Assembly: GCF_015832195.1 (NCBI RefSeq)
Contig: NC_052028.1
Span: 6,987,501 to 7,051,500, forward strand
From: Motacilla alba alba
Lineage: Eukaryota; Chordata; Aves; Passeriformes; Motacillidae
DNA length: 64,000 nt
Direction of reading: 5' to 3'
The notes under the pieces were generated by a model. It was not told the origin of the DNA, did not search any database, and saw only the letters and a list, made by a program, of their open reading frames with translations. The position numbers and the translations under genes were made by a program. This document shows, one piece after another, positions 10,887 to 23,638 of this stretch. Numbering within the stretch: the stretch's first letter is position 1; each line of letters opens with the position of its first letter.

Positions 10887-13800
10887 TAAAAGGCATTATT
10901 TCCATCACATCTGATTCCTGGCTGAATGTGCACGACAGAAAAGGCCTATAAGCCTGATAAGGGGCTTTTATGAATATTAGGAGACCATTTTGGCACAAAG
11001 GAATCAAATGTAAACAGTTAGTATGTGTGAGTCTGTTTAAATGTCACAGGAAAAATATATCTTATCCATTAAAAGAGTAATTTTCTAGATGAAATATAGT
11101 GAAATCAGTTCAGAGACATGTAATTTCCTCAATTTCTGTGCTGCATGCTCACAAATTTATGATAAATTTAGGGGACCTGTGACTTTAAATGACAGTGACA
11201 AGATATCATTGATGTGAATGGGAGATTCCATGGTTTTGCTTCAGTGACAGTCTATTACTAATTAATGCTGAATACTTTGCCTCCAGTTTATGACTCAGAA
11301 GTCTCAACTGGTACACACCAGACCACAACAGCAGAATGTGTTCCATGTATTTAACCATAAATGAGCTCGAGAAACAATAAGAAAAGAAATCCTGCAGGTA
11401 TGTTTTGCTTGGTGTCTTTTGTGATGAGAAATATTTGTAACCATTTGGACACTAAAAGCACTGAGTTTTAGACTGAGCCTGAAAGATTGAAACCTCAAGC
11501 TTAGGTTTACTGTAAAATACAATTCTGAAATATGCCACAGGCATATCTCTGTTATATTGTTATTAAAAAACTTCAGGACCGATTTAATATTTGTACAAAC
11601 AAATGATTATTCTGAATGCAACTGTTTCACTTTGGGACACTTAATTTTCCTCTGTATAGCTTGGAGACAAAATTCTGCCAGTATTGGGTCCCATGAGTTT
11701 CTGACTATGCCAGATGACAGTCTTGTTACTAAGCATCGAACCAAGAACCGGCTGTGTAATTCTGCAGCCTGAATGGTAGGAGATAACTTACTGAAAAAAG
11801 CTGCTCCCAGGAAATTATTCCACATTGAGTGACCCTGAGTTAAGTCCATTTCAAATTAATAGAGAAATAAACCCAGTGGATTACTAATTACAGTTTTTTA
11901 ATTATTTCAAAAGGGCAAGCTTTGAGAAATTAAAGGAGCTCATCAGAGAATTCAGCTGTGCTGAAGAGCTCAAACTCTTCAGTGTCAATGAGGCTTGATG
12001 TTTTTGAGGTTGTTGTTATTAATCAATATTGCACAGCTTCCTAGAGTTGTCTTTACAAACTTTTGAATTTCTTGCAGGAAATAGTTTCAAACCTGCTGAG
12101 TGAATGACTGCTCAAGAGAAGAATATCACAGGTGTGAGAGATGAGGTAATATTTTGCTGCAGCCAAAAGGTTATTAGGTAAAACAATGAAAGTTGTTGGT
12201 TCTATGAGTTGTTATTTATAGTTTGGATTTGTTCCAGTTAATTTGTTGGGTGTTGCCAGGAGTGGGACAAAGACATATACCTACTAGGAGTTTCTTTCTG
12301 TCCTTATTCCTGTGTAGTATTACTTTGTTTTAAGTCTTATGTCTGTTAATTTTATGTCTATTAAATAAATAATTCATTCTACAACAGACCAAATCAGCCA
12401 TTTTTAAAGAACTTGCAAATGAGAGTGGGGTTTGGGGTGCTGGCCACCCCAGTAAAGCTCCTGCCCACTGACAGAGGCCTGGGCAAAAGGCAGAGAATAA
12501 CCTAAACCCCCACAACTATTCATAACAATCCCTAACACAATTATTCAGAGAGCCTGTAGGGAATGGAGGGACAGATTGATCAGCGAACAAATGTGATTCA
12601 GAAGTCAGAAAGCTTATTAAAAATGTAAGAACTGGCAAAAAAAAAAAAAGTATTCTGGTAAAATTAAAACTAAATTAAAACTAAATCTGATAAAATAAAA
12701 ACAGAAAAATGGAAGATCCATGCAATAAAAAATAATTTCTACCTTCAATGGGAAATATGTTGCTTGTTTTTAAATGAAGGCAATGTTGAACTGGAAGAGG
12801 AGACAGGTCATTCCATGATACAAATAATCAGAAGAGCCCTGAAAATTTGCTACACTGGGGCAAAAATTAAAGGGGCTTTTTTTAAGACTAAAAGGCTTAC
12901 TGCATGATGTGGCATATGCTTGGTAGGAATTTGGAATAGATGTTCTGCTTTAGAAGTGGATGTTGAGTTTCGTTTAATATTGCAATCCATGCAATGGATC
13001 TGGGAAATCTCTTAATCGAAAAATCAAAGTGTGATTTATTCCTCATGCTGTCTTGAACTGCTTAATTTCCCTGTAATCTAATGATCACAGGTTCTTCATA
13101 GCATGCTATTCCTCAGTGTTCTTTCAGCTTTTCTCATCACTTCTGGGAAACCTGTTTCAAGGGCATCGTAACATTGCAGCTATTTCAGGCAGGGAAAGAC
13201 CAGCAATGCTCTGAGGTCTTTTTGTTTGTGTGCCCCAGTCAAGGGTTCCAACATCTCCTTGTTTATTACTTTGATTCTTGGTGTTCATAGATGACATTTA
13301 ACCTTCTGTCATAGCTCACTGTGTGGATGGGTAGAGAATGATCTAAATTTAATATCATTTTACAATATTCTTAAATTCTTGAATTTTTATATGTTGTGTA
13401 TAGAAAACCTGGCCATTTTTTTTTTCCTGCCATAAAAATGGACTGGTAATTGGCTTGTGAAACAAAGAAGTCCCACGGCCCTGTCAAAACAGAACAGTTT
13501 AAGAGACTCTGGGTTGGTATCCTTTCTGAATGTGGATTTATCTGTGAGTTTTAATGGAGTCCTTTATGCTGGAAACATCTTTGGAGACAAGTGGAAATAG
13601 TCTGTCAGTTGCCATGGACACATCTGTGTGAAAACCCTATATTCCTCTTTTACCGTGTGACTGCATACTGATATGTGCTCTGTAGCACAGACTGAGGGTC
13701 CCCAGCTCCACTGCTAACTTGCACTTTTATGCAACTCCCTGCACAGCTAATTTACTCAGCTTGATTTTGATGCAGTCTGTATCAATTTTGTCAATTTCTT

Positions 13801-16800
13801 GTGAGAGCCATGGCACCACAAGCTCGGTGATAGCTCATAAAAAGCCAGTATCTTTGCTGTAAAGATAACTGTGAACATCATTAAATGAATGCTATGCCAG
13901 GGGGAATGGGTATCCTTCCAAAAAGCTTTTCATTTATCCTGTGGTGTCAAGCACAACAAACAAACTGTAATCAGCCTGAGCTGCTTGGGATTTCTGTGAT
14001 TGGAAATTTCTCCTACTGTGAAAATTCAGCACGTTCATAGATGAGGACAGAAGTGAACCCTCCACCTTCTGGTAGCACCTTAGAAGTCCTCAGCTAAACC
14101 TAGTTTGCTATTTGCTTCAGAAATCCAGCCAGATGCTCCCTTATTGTTTTATCATTATAATAGTGTTAACAGTTGAGATGAAGGGAATTGGGGGCATGCT
14201 GATAGATGGTAATAATGTAGAGAATGCACTTTATCTCATTTTTTTAATGAACAATATAAAAAGGATGCACATTATGAATGGGTTATATATGTTATAAATC
14301 TAGTATAAATAAGAAATGAAATAAACTGAGAAAATATCACTGACTGTATCTCTAATAAGTTCATTTACTACAAACATGATTTTATGTGGACATAACAATT
14401 GTGCTGAAATGTCCAGCTGACAGGTCTGCTACCCCATTCACCAGATACAGCCTATTTGGTCCAGTACAAAAAAAGTCTGTGTTTAATTCATATTTACCCT
14501 ATTTATTTGGGGCTAAAGGCAAGTTTCAAGCTTGTAAAAATTCTTAGAGCTCTTCTGAGGTCCTTGGTGGGGGGAGGACTGAGAGGTTGCCTCGGGATAG
14601 AAGTGGTTCCTTAAAATTGTCTACAAGCCAGGACTTTAAAGAGGAGGAAGTAACAAACTTGTGAGCCACATACATGTACAGCAATGTCCCATAATTTAAA
14701 TAAACTGCCCACATACAGCTAATAATCTCCCATTGAGACACACAAAAGAACAATGTTGTTGATTAATTCTACTCTCTGAACGCAGCTTTGGCAATATTCT
14801 CTAAAAAATCTCACACTTAATTGTATTTCAATAAAGGAAAATCCAGCTCCCAATAGTGAAATTATTTAGTTAAGAGTAGAGAGGAGTAAAGAAACTCTCA
14901 TCTGAAAAATGGGAGACAATCTTCCATCGACTAGCTCATCCTATGTGAGAACAAGAAGTCTTTATGGGGACAAAGGAGAATCTGCAGAGCAAGAGGAATG
15001 TTTTTGCACTTTCCTGGTCATGGATGCCAAGATGCTGCAGCCAGCTGGGCTGCTCTGTATTGATGTTGTTGCAATGGCCTCATTAGGAAAATGGAATTGC
15101 CATAATGTGAGTATACTTGCCTCCATCTGCCAGGACATTCCCTGAACCTTTAGTGAAAGCACAGGGGGGCTGCTCCAGAGTCCATTGTGCTGTTCTACTC
15201 TGATCTACCTGCTGAAGCACTTTGCTCTGATATGTGTGTCACTGACACAATGAGACTGACACCAAACAGCCAGCTGTGCAGAGGATACAGCTGAAATGCT
15301 TGTGCCTCAGCTGTGGAAAGCTCACATTCCAGTGGGAGCAGCAGCATTAGTGACCCGGAGGCAACAGGTAACAGGGTCAGGAAGGCAATAAGCCAATATT
15401 TCTGTAGTACTATGGTAACTTATGGAAAGGTTTCATGACTCGAGGCAGTTCAGTGTTAGAATACCTGCTCCTGCCTGGGCACACGTCTCTGCTTTGTACA
15501 TTTGCAGCTAGAGATGCTTTCCTCCCTTTTGCCATAAGAGAACAAGATGTCTGCTGTAATATACTAGGAAATAAAATGTTCTAGACATGATGTTGTGATT
15601 AACTAGATAAATTCTTGTTAAATTAAGACAGGATTTATAATAATACCAAGACTGTGGTATGTAAGAAATGTTCTGGATTTGTTGGTGTTTTTTTCTTTTC
15701 TGCAGTTCAAAAGCACAAAATATTTCCATAGGCATGTGGGGAATTATTCACTCCTGTGGTACAGCTGATGTATGGAACTTTCCAGTCCATTCAGAAATCC
15801 TGGAGGACCCCTAAAATGGTAATTCCAGTTAATCAGGTTATGTTTGGAAAACAGCAGGCCAGGAAGAGCAAAGGTTTTTGTTTTATCCTGTGTATCAGGA
15901 GAGGTGGGAACAGAAAAATGCAGTAGTATGTATGTGTCTCTGCTCTGAAGTCAGTAAACTGTTAAATAATATAAACAAAAGTACAAAAGTAACAGGCAGA
16001 TCTTCAAGGAGCTTCTTGCTTCCTCTGCATGATCCTGAAAGCTTCCGGCAACTCAGTGGGATTCATGACATCCTGCTTCTGCCAGAGCAAGAGATTCACA
16101 TCAGTTTATGTAATAATATGATAATATTGTGACTATTAAAAATAGATTGCTACCAAAAACATCTCTTAGAAAGTAGTCTGTAAATGCTGAGCTCTTTACA
16201 TGGCATTATTGAAGAATTTTTATAAACTCTGATTATACTTTTAAAGCAAATGGTATTGTTTCACATGAAAAGTGAACTAGCCTCATAAGTCAAAATAAAA
16301 ACTCATGCTAGAATTAGTATTTTTAAATATAAAGCTTTTCTGCAAAAAATATTTTTAATTTGAGCTCTTTTTTGATATACAAACGAAATTTTGTGGTCAA
16401 TTAACCATGACTGATGAACAGAGAAGAAAATCCTTGAGCAAATTCATGCATAACATATTGGTGTTTAATTCAGTGCAACCTTAAGGCATATCAGAGAAGG
16501 GATGGAGCCATCTGGAAAAGGGGCAAGGTGGGAGTTATCTCCTGATGGAATTCCATGCTCACCGAGTGTCTAGTAGGTAAGAAACTTGTCAGCATCATGT
16601 AATTCCACCAGTTCCATACATTCTGACTCTGCACTACTTAGAAATAATCATTGGAAGGAAGAGTCAACTTTACCTACTTGTCCTGTGGTCAATAGAGAAG
16701 CAGGACCCATTTTCAAGTCCTTTTATAATTATGATGCAGAAGTGCTGGAGATCTCTGAATCCAGATCATTTCTCTTCTTTTCCTTCCCCTACCTTAACCA

Positions 16801-17788
16801 CCACTTTTCCAGGAGAAAGGACAGCCTGGAGGCTGTCTAGGCAATAGAAGTTCCTGTCTCCCTTCCTGGACTGGTTCTGACTCAACTAAAAGTGAGTTCC
16901 CAACTGAAATTGAGTACCCAGATACAAAACCACTTCTGAATTAAGTGAGAATGGAAGGGTGTAGTAGTAATGAGACAATTGGTCTGATGAGGCCAAGGTC
17001 AAAAGGTATGTTTGAAAATAAATTGTGCCTATTTTTTGTATTCCAAGGAAATGAAAAGAAAATAAAGTATTAGAGAAATTGAAATTCAATAGTACTTTTG
17101 ATACCTCTAACAGAAATTGGATAACTTGAGGCCTCTTAAATTCAAAATGAGGTAACCACAATCTCAGAAGACAGTGATTAAGACATTAAAGGGAAATTTT
17201 CTGCCATTAATAATCTGAACTGTCTAAATGTCACGTGTCTAACTGCAGCACCTGTTTTCAAAATGAGTAATGGTGCATAAGAAAGGAGAAGAAGCAGAAA
17301 AAAAGCTTAAGCCGTATTTTTATAAATAGTGACGTTTAAAGAAAGAGTAATCCTTGAGGAAGTTGGGAAGATAAATCAGACATAAATCCCTAAAAGCAAG
17401 CAAGAAGTCCTCAGATGAGCTAAGTAATAAGAATAAAGGTTATCTTCATTTTATAACTGAGAGGAGGGTGAAGGATGGATAAAGACTTATTTCATAATGG
17501 TGATCAGAAACCAGCAGCCATCTTGCTTTTCAATGGTGCTTTTATTTGTTGACTTCAACCAGTTATTACTGGACTGCTGTCAATATTGACAAGTAAATTC
17601 TACACCTGTATTCAGCAGAAGAAGAATATATCCTTAGTGCTTTCATAGGATACATTTATTGAAATTCAGTAGGTATAAAATGTTGCAAGTGTACAATTTC
17701 CATTATTTTATGTTTTATTTTCATTGTTTTTTCTTTTCTTAAAAGATGTCTCAATATATTTTTATATTCACTGCTTCTATCAGTTCAG
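10887..17788. other. Non-coding AT-rich stretch, no gene seen
   Basis: Open frames are short and unrecognised on both strands. There is a near-tandem AT-rich motif at about 12660-12690, a second weaker X-box-like palindrome (GTTGCCATGGACAC, 13608-13621), and otherwise unique-looking sequence. No RNA gene, LTR or LINE was recognised. Confidence 0.65.
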
Positions 17789-17802
17789 GTTGCCATGGTA
17801 AT
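17789..17802 (+). promoter_or_regulatory. RFX X-box-like palindrome
   Basis: The 14-mer GTTGCCATGGTAAT matches the palindromic X-box consensus GTTRCCATGGYAAC at 13 of 14 positions, differing only in the last base. RFX-family factors bind this motif in ciliary and immune gene promoters and enhancers. No promoter or gene start is visible beside it, so it would be a distal element if functional. Function is inferred from motif identity only. Confidence 0.4.
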
Positions 17803-20800
17803 GCTGCAGAAATATTCAGAATCACAAGACATTCATGAATCATTTCAGCCAGGTTTCTGAAATTAAAGTTAAAACAAGTAACTTAAAAGTGATCCTGGAA
17901 TCTGTGTTTCACATCCTGAGATCAGTTTTCAGGACTCAAGACAATGTCTGTTTGCAGATGTATGGATATACTGTTGATATAGTGGAGGAGCTCATATATT
18001 CATTATATTTTAGGGTTTTCTTCCCTTCTCCCACACCAGCCCCCCCAGTTAAAGAGAACAAGGTTTAATCACACATTTCTTCAGTCACAACTCAGTTCCA
18101 GTACAAAAGACAAACACCAGAAGGTCATCTTGACTCCTCTCTTTCCCTGTCTTCAGGCAGTGTCAGCAGTGCTGCTCCTCACAGGTTGTGTGGTCTCCAA
18201 AAGTGGATGGAGGTTCAGCTTCACAGGAAGGCTCACTGACACATTGTCCTCACTGCTTTTCTCCAAATGTCTCACCTGAGTCCTTCCTGAAATTTGTTGC
18301 TATTATTTCTTGTTTTGTTTTTTACCAAGTGACAAGAGACTGCTCCTTACCACTCCCCAGGACTCTTTTATGAAGCCTCTTACAATATTTTCCTTACATC
18401 TGTTCAACACTCTGTGCAAGAAATTTAGCACATTTAGGACCTGCTTCTAAATCTTGTGTCATTATCCCTGTCCTCTTCTTGGTATTCCAGCTGGCAGTGC
18501 CTAAAATCAGATCTGAAGCATTATCTGGAGTATTTTCAATGTGAGTACAGGAGCAGAAAACCAACTTCATGCCTCATACAGATTTGTTTCTATATTATAA
18601 TACAGTGCCTGATTGTACTCATCAATGAGTGTACTCATCAATGAATACTTAACTAAGGCTCCATAGCAGTCCCTAGAACATCTTTTGCAGAACTGTTGCT
18701 CATCCTGACTCTAATGTGCCTTACAATTCTTGCTAGGTGTTTATCTTATTCTTTTGAATAGAATCCTTTTTTTTCCAGACCTAATCTCCCTTTTGTCAAG
18801 ATCAATATGAGTTCTCAGCCTCTCTTCCTAACTACTGGCACCCTCTCTTAGTCTGCAAATTTAATAAACCTAATCTTTATTTTGTCTGCCAGGACAATAT
18901 GAAATTGGAGACTAAGAAAATACACTTGTGAAACCTCATGTCCATGCTTCCTTTTGCTTTGACAATGTTTCTTCCTTCTTCTTTTTTAAAATTAAATGGA
19001 GGAAACTTCATAATGATGGAGAACTGCCTCCATTGCCTAGGAATATTGTATTTCTGTGTCTCTTGCAGCCTTGAATTTTATTGAAAACAGGATACAATAT
19101 GCCTGCATTGCTCTGAAATATGCAAAGTAACTGAGGAAAATATCAAGTATCAGAAGTGCTTCAGATGTGGAAGTGTGGAGCTCTGAGGGGGACAGTGTGG
19201 ATAACCAGAGCTTTTCATGGTACCTGAACTGCCCTGGTTAGGCTGTTGTGGCAATCTGAGCTGTACAGCAAAGTGCAGTGATTCAGGCTGCTAAGAAAAT
19301 AAGGAGGTTTTGAAATCTTTGCTCCATGACTGTAGGTACTACAGTGTTCCTGAAGTAAAATTAGATAAACTGCAACACAGAGATTGCCAAACAGCGTCCA
19401 TGACAAAATGGAACACTTTCTCTATCTGCCTCGAGTGTCATCTACAGGGTTGATTGGTTTTGTGACTGAGTCAACTTTTCTCTCCTCTTTTCCTGAGCTG
19501 TACAAAACCTAGTTATCCCCACCATGGAATGTGCATTCCCTTTCAGTGCAGTATCACATGGCAATATTAATTTTGTCTTAACAGAAGGAGAAACATGAGT
19601 TATTCCCACTAAAATTAGGAGTTCCCAAAGTTATTTCTGACAGACCTGTGGGATATGTGTGGCAAAAGAACATAGAGAATGGAGCCCAACTTGCTGCAGG
19701 TGCCTGCAGCAGCTATATCAGAAAATTCTGAGAACCAGGAGTTAGAATGAACATTACTGTCTCTGATGAATCACAACATTTTTTCCAAGCCAAGGTCAAA
19801 ACCAGCTCTTCAAACATAAATGGAGGTTGGTTTGAAATCAGAAAGGATGAAATCAGAGGAGATGGTGAGGAAACATCACCTATTATGTTCAAATTATTTA
19901 CAGTCTTCAGCACAGTTCCTGTGACAATCTTTTCAAGAACAGGTTTCCATTATGGTTGACTTTGCCACTTTTCCTTTTAATAGGAATTTCATTTTAATGG
20001 CATTATTGTCAAGACATCTTTGATGTAATCCAGTAGAAAAGAATTCAGCTGAACTAATGAGCTGCTACAGAGCTCAGTTCTTTGAGAGCAGCCGTTCTGT
20101 TATCCTCTTCTGGAGGAGTCCTTTAAAGGTGTGCTGGAGAAGCAGCTGCACCTTCAATAATGGTGTTTTTCCTGTTGCTCTGTGGTCCCATGCTGCTCTG
20201 CTCCTCTTTTGGCCAGTTCATTTTCTTTTTGAATGTGTGTGTGCTCTGTTAATCTTGAGCTCTCCTCATGGTGTGACTCAGGATCACATGCATATTGACA
20301 TGCTGCTACTTTATAACATTAGTAGTCTCGCTTTTAACTTTTGATAAAGCTGTTCTGTTGACTTTTCTTGTGGATATATTGCCAGTATTTCTCAGGTTGA
20401 TCGTGCACTGGAATAGCCAAGACAATTAACTATTGAGCAAAGGAGAGCACAGTAGATGAAAAGCAGTAATTATTAGCAAAATTGTATTAAAGTATAATTT
20501 TAAAACTGAATCCCAACTATTCAAATACATTTCTTTAAAAAGTAGAATAAAGATTTATTTTTTCTTTCTTATTCAACATTCTACACTGATTTTGCAATTT
20601 TTGAACTATATTACAATTGATGGCTTCTAAACAGTATTTGATAGGAGTCTTAATTGGAATTAATAACTTTATTAAAGGTGGCATGGTCTATGAGGAAAAA
20701 GCCTCTCAAATATGAAAACTTATGGGGACTTGGAAAAGTACATTTTCCATTTTATTTTATAATGATAAAATATAAATGTTTCAAATTAGCTGCTTAGCTT

Positions 20801-22798
20801 AATGTTTTCACCAAAAGCCTACAGAAAGCCTCTTACTCAGTTACAATTAAATTGCACTTACTAATGCATAATTAAGAAAAGTTTTCTTGTTTGTAAGTAT
20901 CTCTTACTAATTATTTCCATATTCAAAAAAATCACTTTCTCAGCCTAAGCTTCACCTACTTTTCAGAGACAAGTTAGCTAGCAGACTGTGTGCATAATTT
21001 TCCATATTGAGATGCAAGATGCTAAAAATTATAGGCAATCAATTTTGCCTGCCTGACTTGGAATCTTTTCAGTGTGGGAGGATCTAACTTAATTCAGAAT
21101 GTGCTGAGTACCAATCCACAGAAATTTGGCTTGAAAACAAAGGTTGTTTTAAAAAGAAAACCCCATCATAAATATATGTCTTCCTGTTTGAATTTTCAAG
21201 ACTTAACAATATAGACAGTGATCTGCTATTGTTTCAGCCAATAAAAAGGAATAAAAACCAAAACAATAATATTGCTCAAAAGTTTTGCTAATTGCATTGC
21301 AAAGCATTAATTATCTGACAAGGCTTTAAGGGTCTGATTGAAGCAAATTGAAATAAATAATGAAAAAGATACTTTGATGTTCTTATGCAATTCAAAAATC
21401 ACAGGATCAATTCACAATTAAGATCAAAGATTCTTTGGGCTGTTTCAAGATGTTCCTCCCTTTCCCCATCCCCCTCTTTCTCTGTAAGCTTTAAGCTCTC
21501 TTTTGCCTTTTCTTCCCCTATTTTTTAATGCAAACTGATGATTCATAGTGAGGAATAAGGATATACTTTTTTCATTTTCAAAATGACAGCACTAGATTCC
21601 AAAACATGGCATAGCTGAGAATGTACTTGAACAGAATTTAAAAGCTACTGCAGATCTCTCTGCTGTGCAGTGCTAGGGCTTTCTTGGTGGTTTTGTTTTA
21701 TGAGTCCCACTGCCTGAAATTTTCTAACGTTTTTATTGCCACATATTATTAAATTCACTTTCTTATTGGTGCAGAAAATGAGGATATAACAGAAATGTAA
21801 CTGGAGTGCTGTCTGTCTTTAACTCTGAATTCAAATGGGAAGAGATGTGTTTAGAAAAATTGCCCTAGCTTCTGTTTGTTGATTTTCACCTTTCTAATAT
21901 TAATGAGGAGCTCTTTTATAGTTACTTTCCCTTTCACCACATCATTAGAATATACACTTTGTGGAATCAGTATTTTAAAATGAAAGCCATGGGATTTCCA
22001 GGACATTGAAGCATTAACTCATTATAACCTATGTCCATAGCTTGGAAAAATATCTCATAAGGAGCTCTACAAAGTAAAGGGTCTTGGGTTCAAGCATCTG
22101 CTATGCTGGTTCACTCAGTCACCATATTCCTGTTGAGACTATCTATTTAACTGTATTTTAGAAACATCTGATATAATGACACAGCCTTTAGGTTCCTGTT
22201 GGACTTGTGTCTCGTTTCATCCTCCCTGTTCTGTTGCAGCAGCTCTGGTGTATGGTACCCAGAATTAAAAAACCATGATTTATGGAATTGTCAGGATAAA
22301 CTAGAGCTTGGCAGGAGGTAAGGGTTCAAGAGAAGAAAATCACATTTTCATAAACAATTTTTTCCCCTTTAGATTAGGGTTATTTTTATTCCACTGCTTC
22401 TAGTGAAGGGTAAATAATAAAATGACCAGATTGTGCAGTTCCAGAGAGATTCTGTGAGTTGCCTTTGTGTATCTTTAGTCCTCTTTCAAATGCCAGTATG
22501 TCTGAATGTCACAGGCAGAACCCTCTTATGAAATGCCACTTCAGCAATTATAGTTTGCAAAGAAGTAAGTGCAGAGAAGGAGATGAAAACTGCAAATCAG
22601 TATGGTTTTATGTTGTAATTAAGATTTAGATCAAACATCCAATATTTTTCATGATATCTGCTGCTAGATAGAGAGGGAGAAAAAGCCTTGATGCGAATAT
22701 GGGGAAAGGATCTTCCCTTGTAGGTTATAGAAGGGAACAGGCTGTCTGCTCCTGAAGGACTGTATCCCTGAAATTCCAGGCTGCTGCCCTGGAGGCTG
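17803..22798. other. Non-coding stretch; possible old CR1-like antisense fragment; AT-rich motif block
   Basis: No coding region was recognised. About 18790-18960 loosely recalls very old CR1-type LINE sequence in antisense orientation, but divergence is too high to annotate it. A 16-base tandem duplication lies at 18615-18644. About 20440-21420 is strongly AT-rich with clustered TAAT-type homeodomain cores and has the look of a conserved non-coding block, which needs alignment to prove. Confidence 0.55.
18615..18644 (+). repeat. Tandem duplication of GTACTCATCAATGA, period 16
   Basis: GTACTCATCAATGA occurs at 18615-18628 and 18631-18644, separated by GT. This is a recent-looking two-copy slippage product with perfectly matching units. 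Confidence 0.8.
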
Positions 22799-22827
22799 GG
22801 CTTAGGCTTAGGCTTAGGCTTAGGCTT
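22799..22827 (+). repeat. (GGCTTA)n hexanucleotide array
   Basis: Four complete GGCTTA units and a partial fifth run head to tail; read in another phase this is TTAGGC. The vertebrate telomere unit is TTAGGG, so this is a one-base variant in an internal position. It is short and perfect, consistent with a local microsatellite. It translates to alternating Lys-Pro on the minus strand, which makes a meaningless open frame look structured. Confidence 0.85.
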
Positions 22828-23226
22828 TGTCTGTCCCTGGACACAACAGCACTGACCCATCCTGCTGTGCTTTAAGTCCTGGCTTTCATTATCCCCCCAG
22901 TTCTCTTCTTTGCTGTGACACTGCATGCTCAAGTCCTTCTGAGATCAGGGTTAATGGAGGGTGGTACTAAACAGCCTGTTCTTTCTCTCACCTGCAAATC
23001 CTGATTTGATTAGAGATGTGCAATTTGCACCATATTTTTAGTTTCTCCACATCCAAGATTTAAATTTGGATGGTCTTCAGTTGTCTTAGATTCTTTTATG
23101 TTCCTCAAACCAGATATTCAGACATACCAACTTTCAGACCTCTCCTCACAACATCTAACATAATAGATTCAGTAATTATGTTATTTTCAGCTTTTAAAAG
23201 AAATGTTTTCTAAAACAAATAAGGAG
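22828..23226. other. Non-coding spacer upstream of a solo LTR
   Basis: Moderately AT-rich sequence between the hexanucleotide array and the first LTR. I see no gene or repeat in it. Confidence 0.6.
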
Positions 23227-23638
23227 GTTAAATGTGGTTGTGATATTTTGTGAAAATCCCTTTGCTAGGATTTTCTTCTCCTGAGAAGCTGAGGCTCCTC
23301 AGCTTCAAGTGTAAACAATTTGCTATCTGCTACTGTGGAATGCAGCAGGTGCTTTCTTGATTAGTCAATGTGGGATGTTTCTACTTAGCGACCAATCGAG
23401 GGGGCAGCAGCTCTCGGACTCTCTGGGAGTCACAGAACTTTGTTATTCATTCCTTTCTATTCCTGTCTGGCCTTCTGATGATTCTTTTCTCTCTATTATT
23501 TGTAGTATAGTTATAGTGTGGTCTTTTTAATGTAATATATATCATAATATAATAAACCAGCCTTCTGAAATGGAGTCAAGATCTCTCCTTCCCTTCACCA
23601 AGTCCTGACTGCCCTGAAGACCCGCAGCAATAGTTAAA
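23227..23638 (+). repeat. Target-site duplication GTTAAA flanking the 400-bp LTR
   Basis: GTTAAA occurs at 23227-23232 immediately before the TGTGG start of the LTR and again at 23633-23638 immediately after its last base. The feature spans both copies. A 6-bp duplication fits retroviral integration by beta/alpha-type elements; the alternative reading TTAAA (5 bp) would fit ERVL-type integration, with the sixth base a coincidence. Confidence 0.75.
23233..23632 (+). mobile_element. Solo LTR of a passerine-type endogenous retrovirus, 400 bp
   Basis: Starts TGTGGTTGTG and ends CAGCAATA, flanked by the same hexamer. Internal LTR signals on the plus strand are a CCAAT box at 23392-23396, an AT-rich segment, and an AATAAA polyadenylation signal at 23551-23556. 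The phrases around AATAAACCAGCCTTCTGAAA and the U3 segment with the GAGAAGCTGAGG palindrome resemble, from memory, a very abundant passerine LTR family; I did not check a repeat library. The 3' terminus reads TA where LTRs normally end in CA, consistent with one substitution since insertion. No gag, pol or env sequence adjoins it, so the copy is a solo LTR left by LTR-LTR recombination. Confidence 0.85.

Noticed and set aside
13608..13621. Second RFX X-box-like palindrome
   Set aside because: Two mismatches in the second half-site; too weak to annotate as a site.
22799..22827. Interstitial telomere repeat
   Set aside because: The unit is TTAGGC, not the vertebrate TTAGGG, and the array is under 30 bases.
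22597..22932. 111-codon minus-strand frame with Lys-Pro repeats
   Set aside because: The Lys-Pro run is simply the GGCTTA hexamer array translated; not a real protein repeat.
23392..23415. CTCF-like core (AGGGGGCAGC) in the 400-bp LTR
   Set aside because: Only the right half of the CTCF consensus fits; the left half mismatches at several positions.
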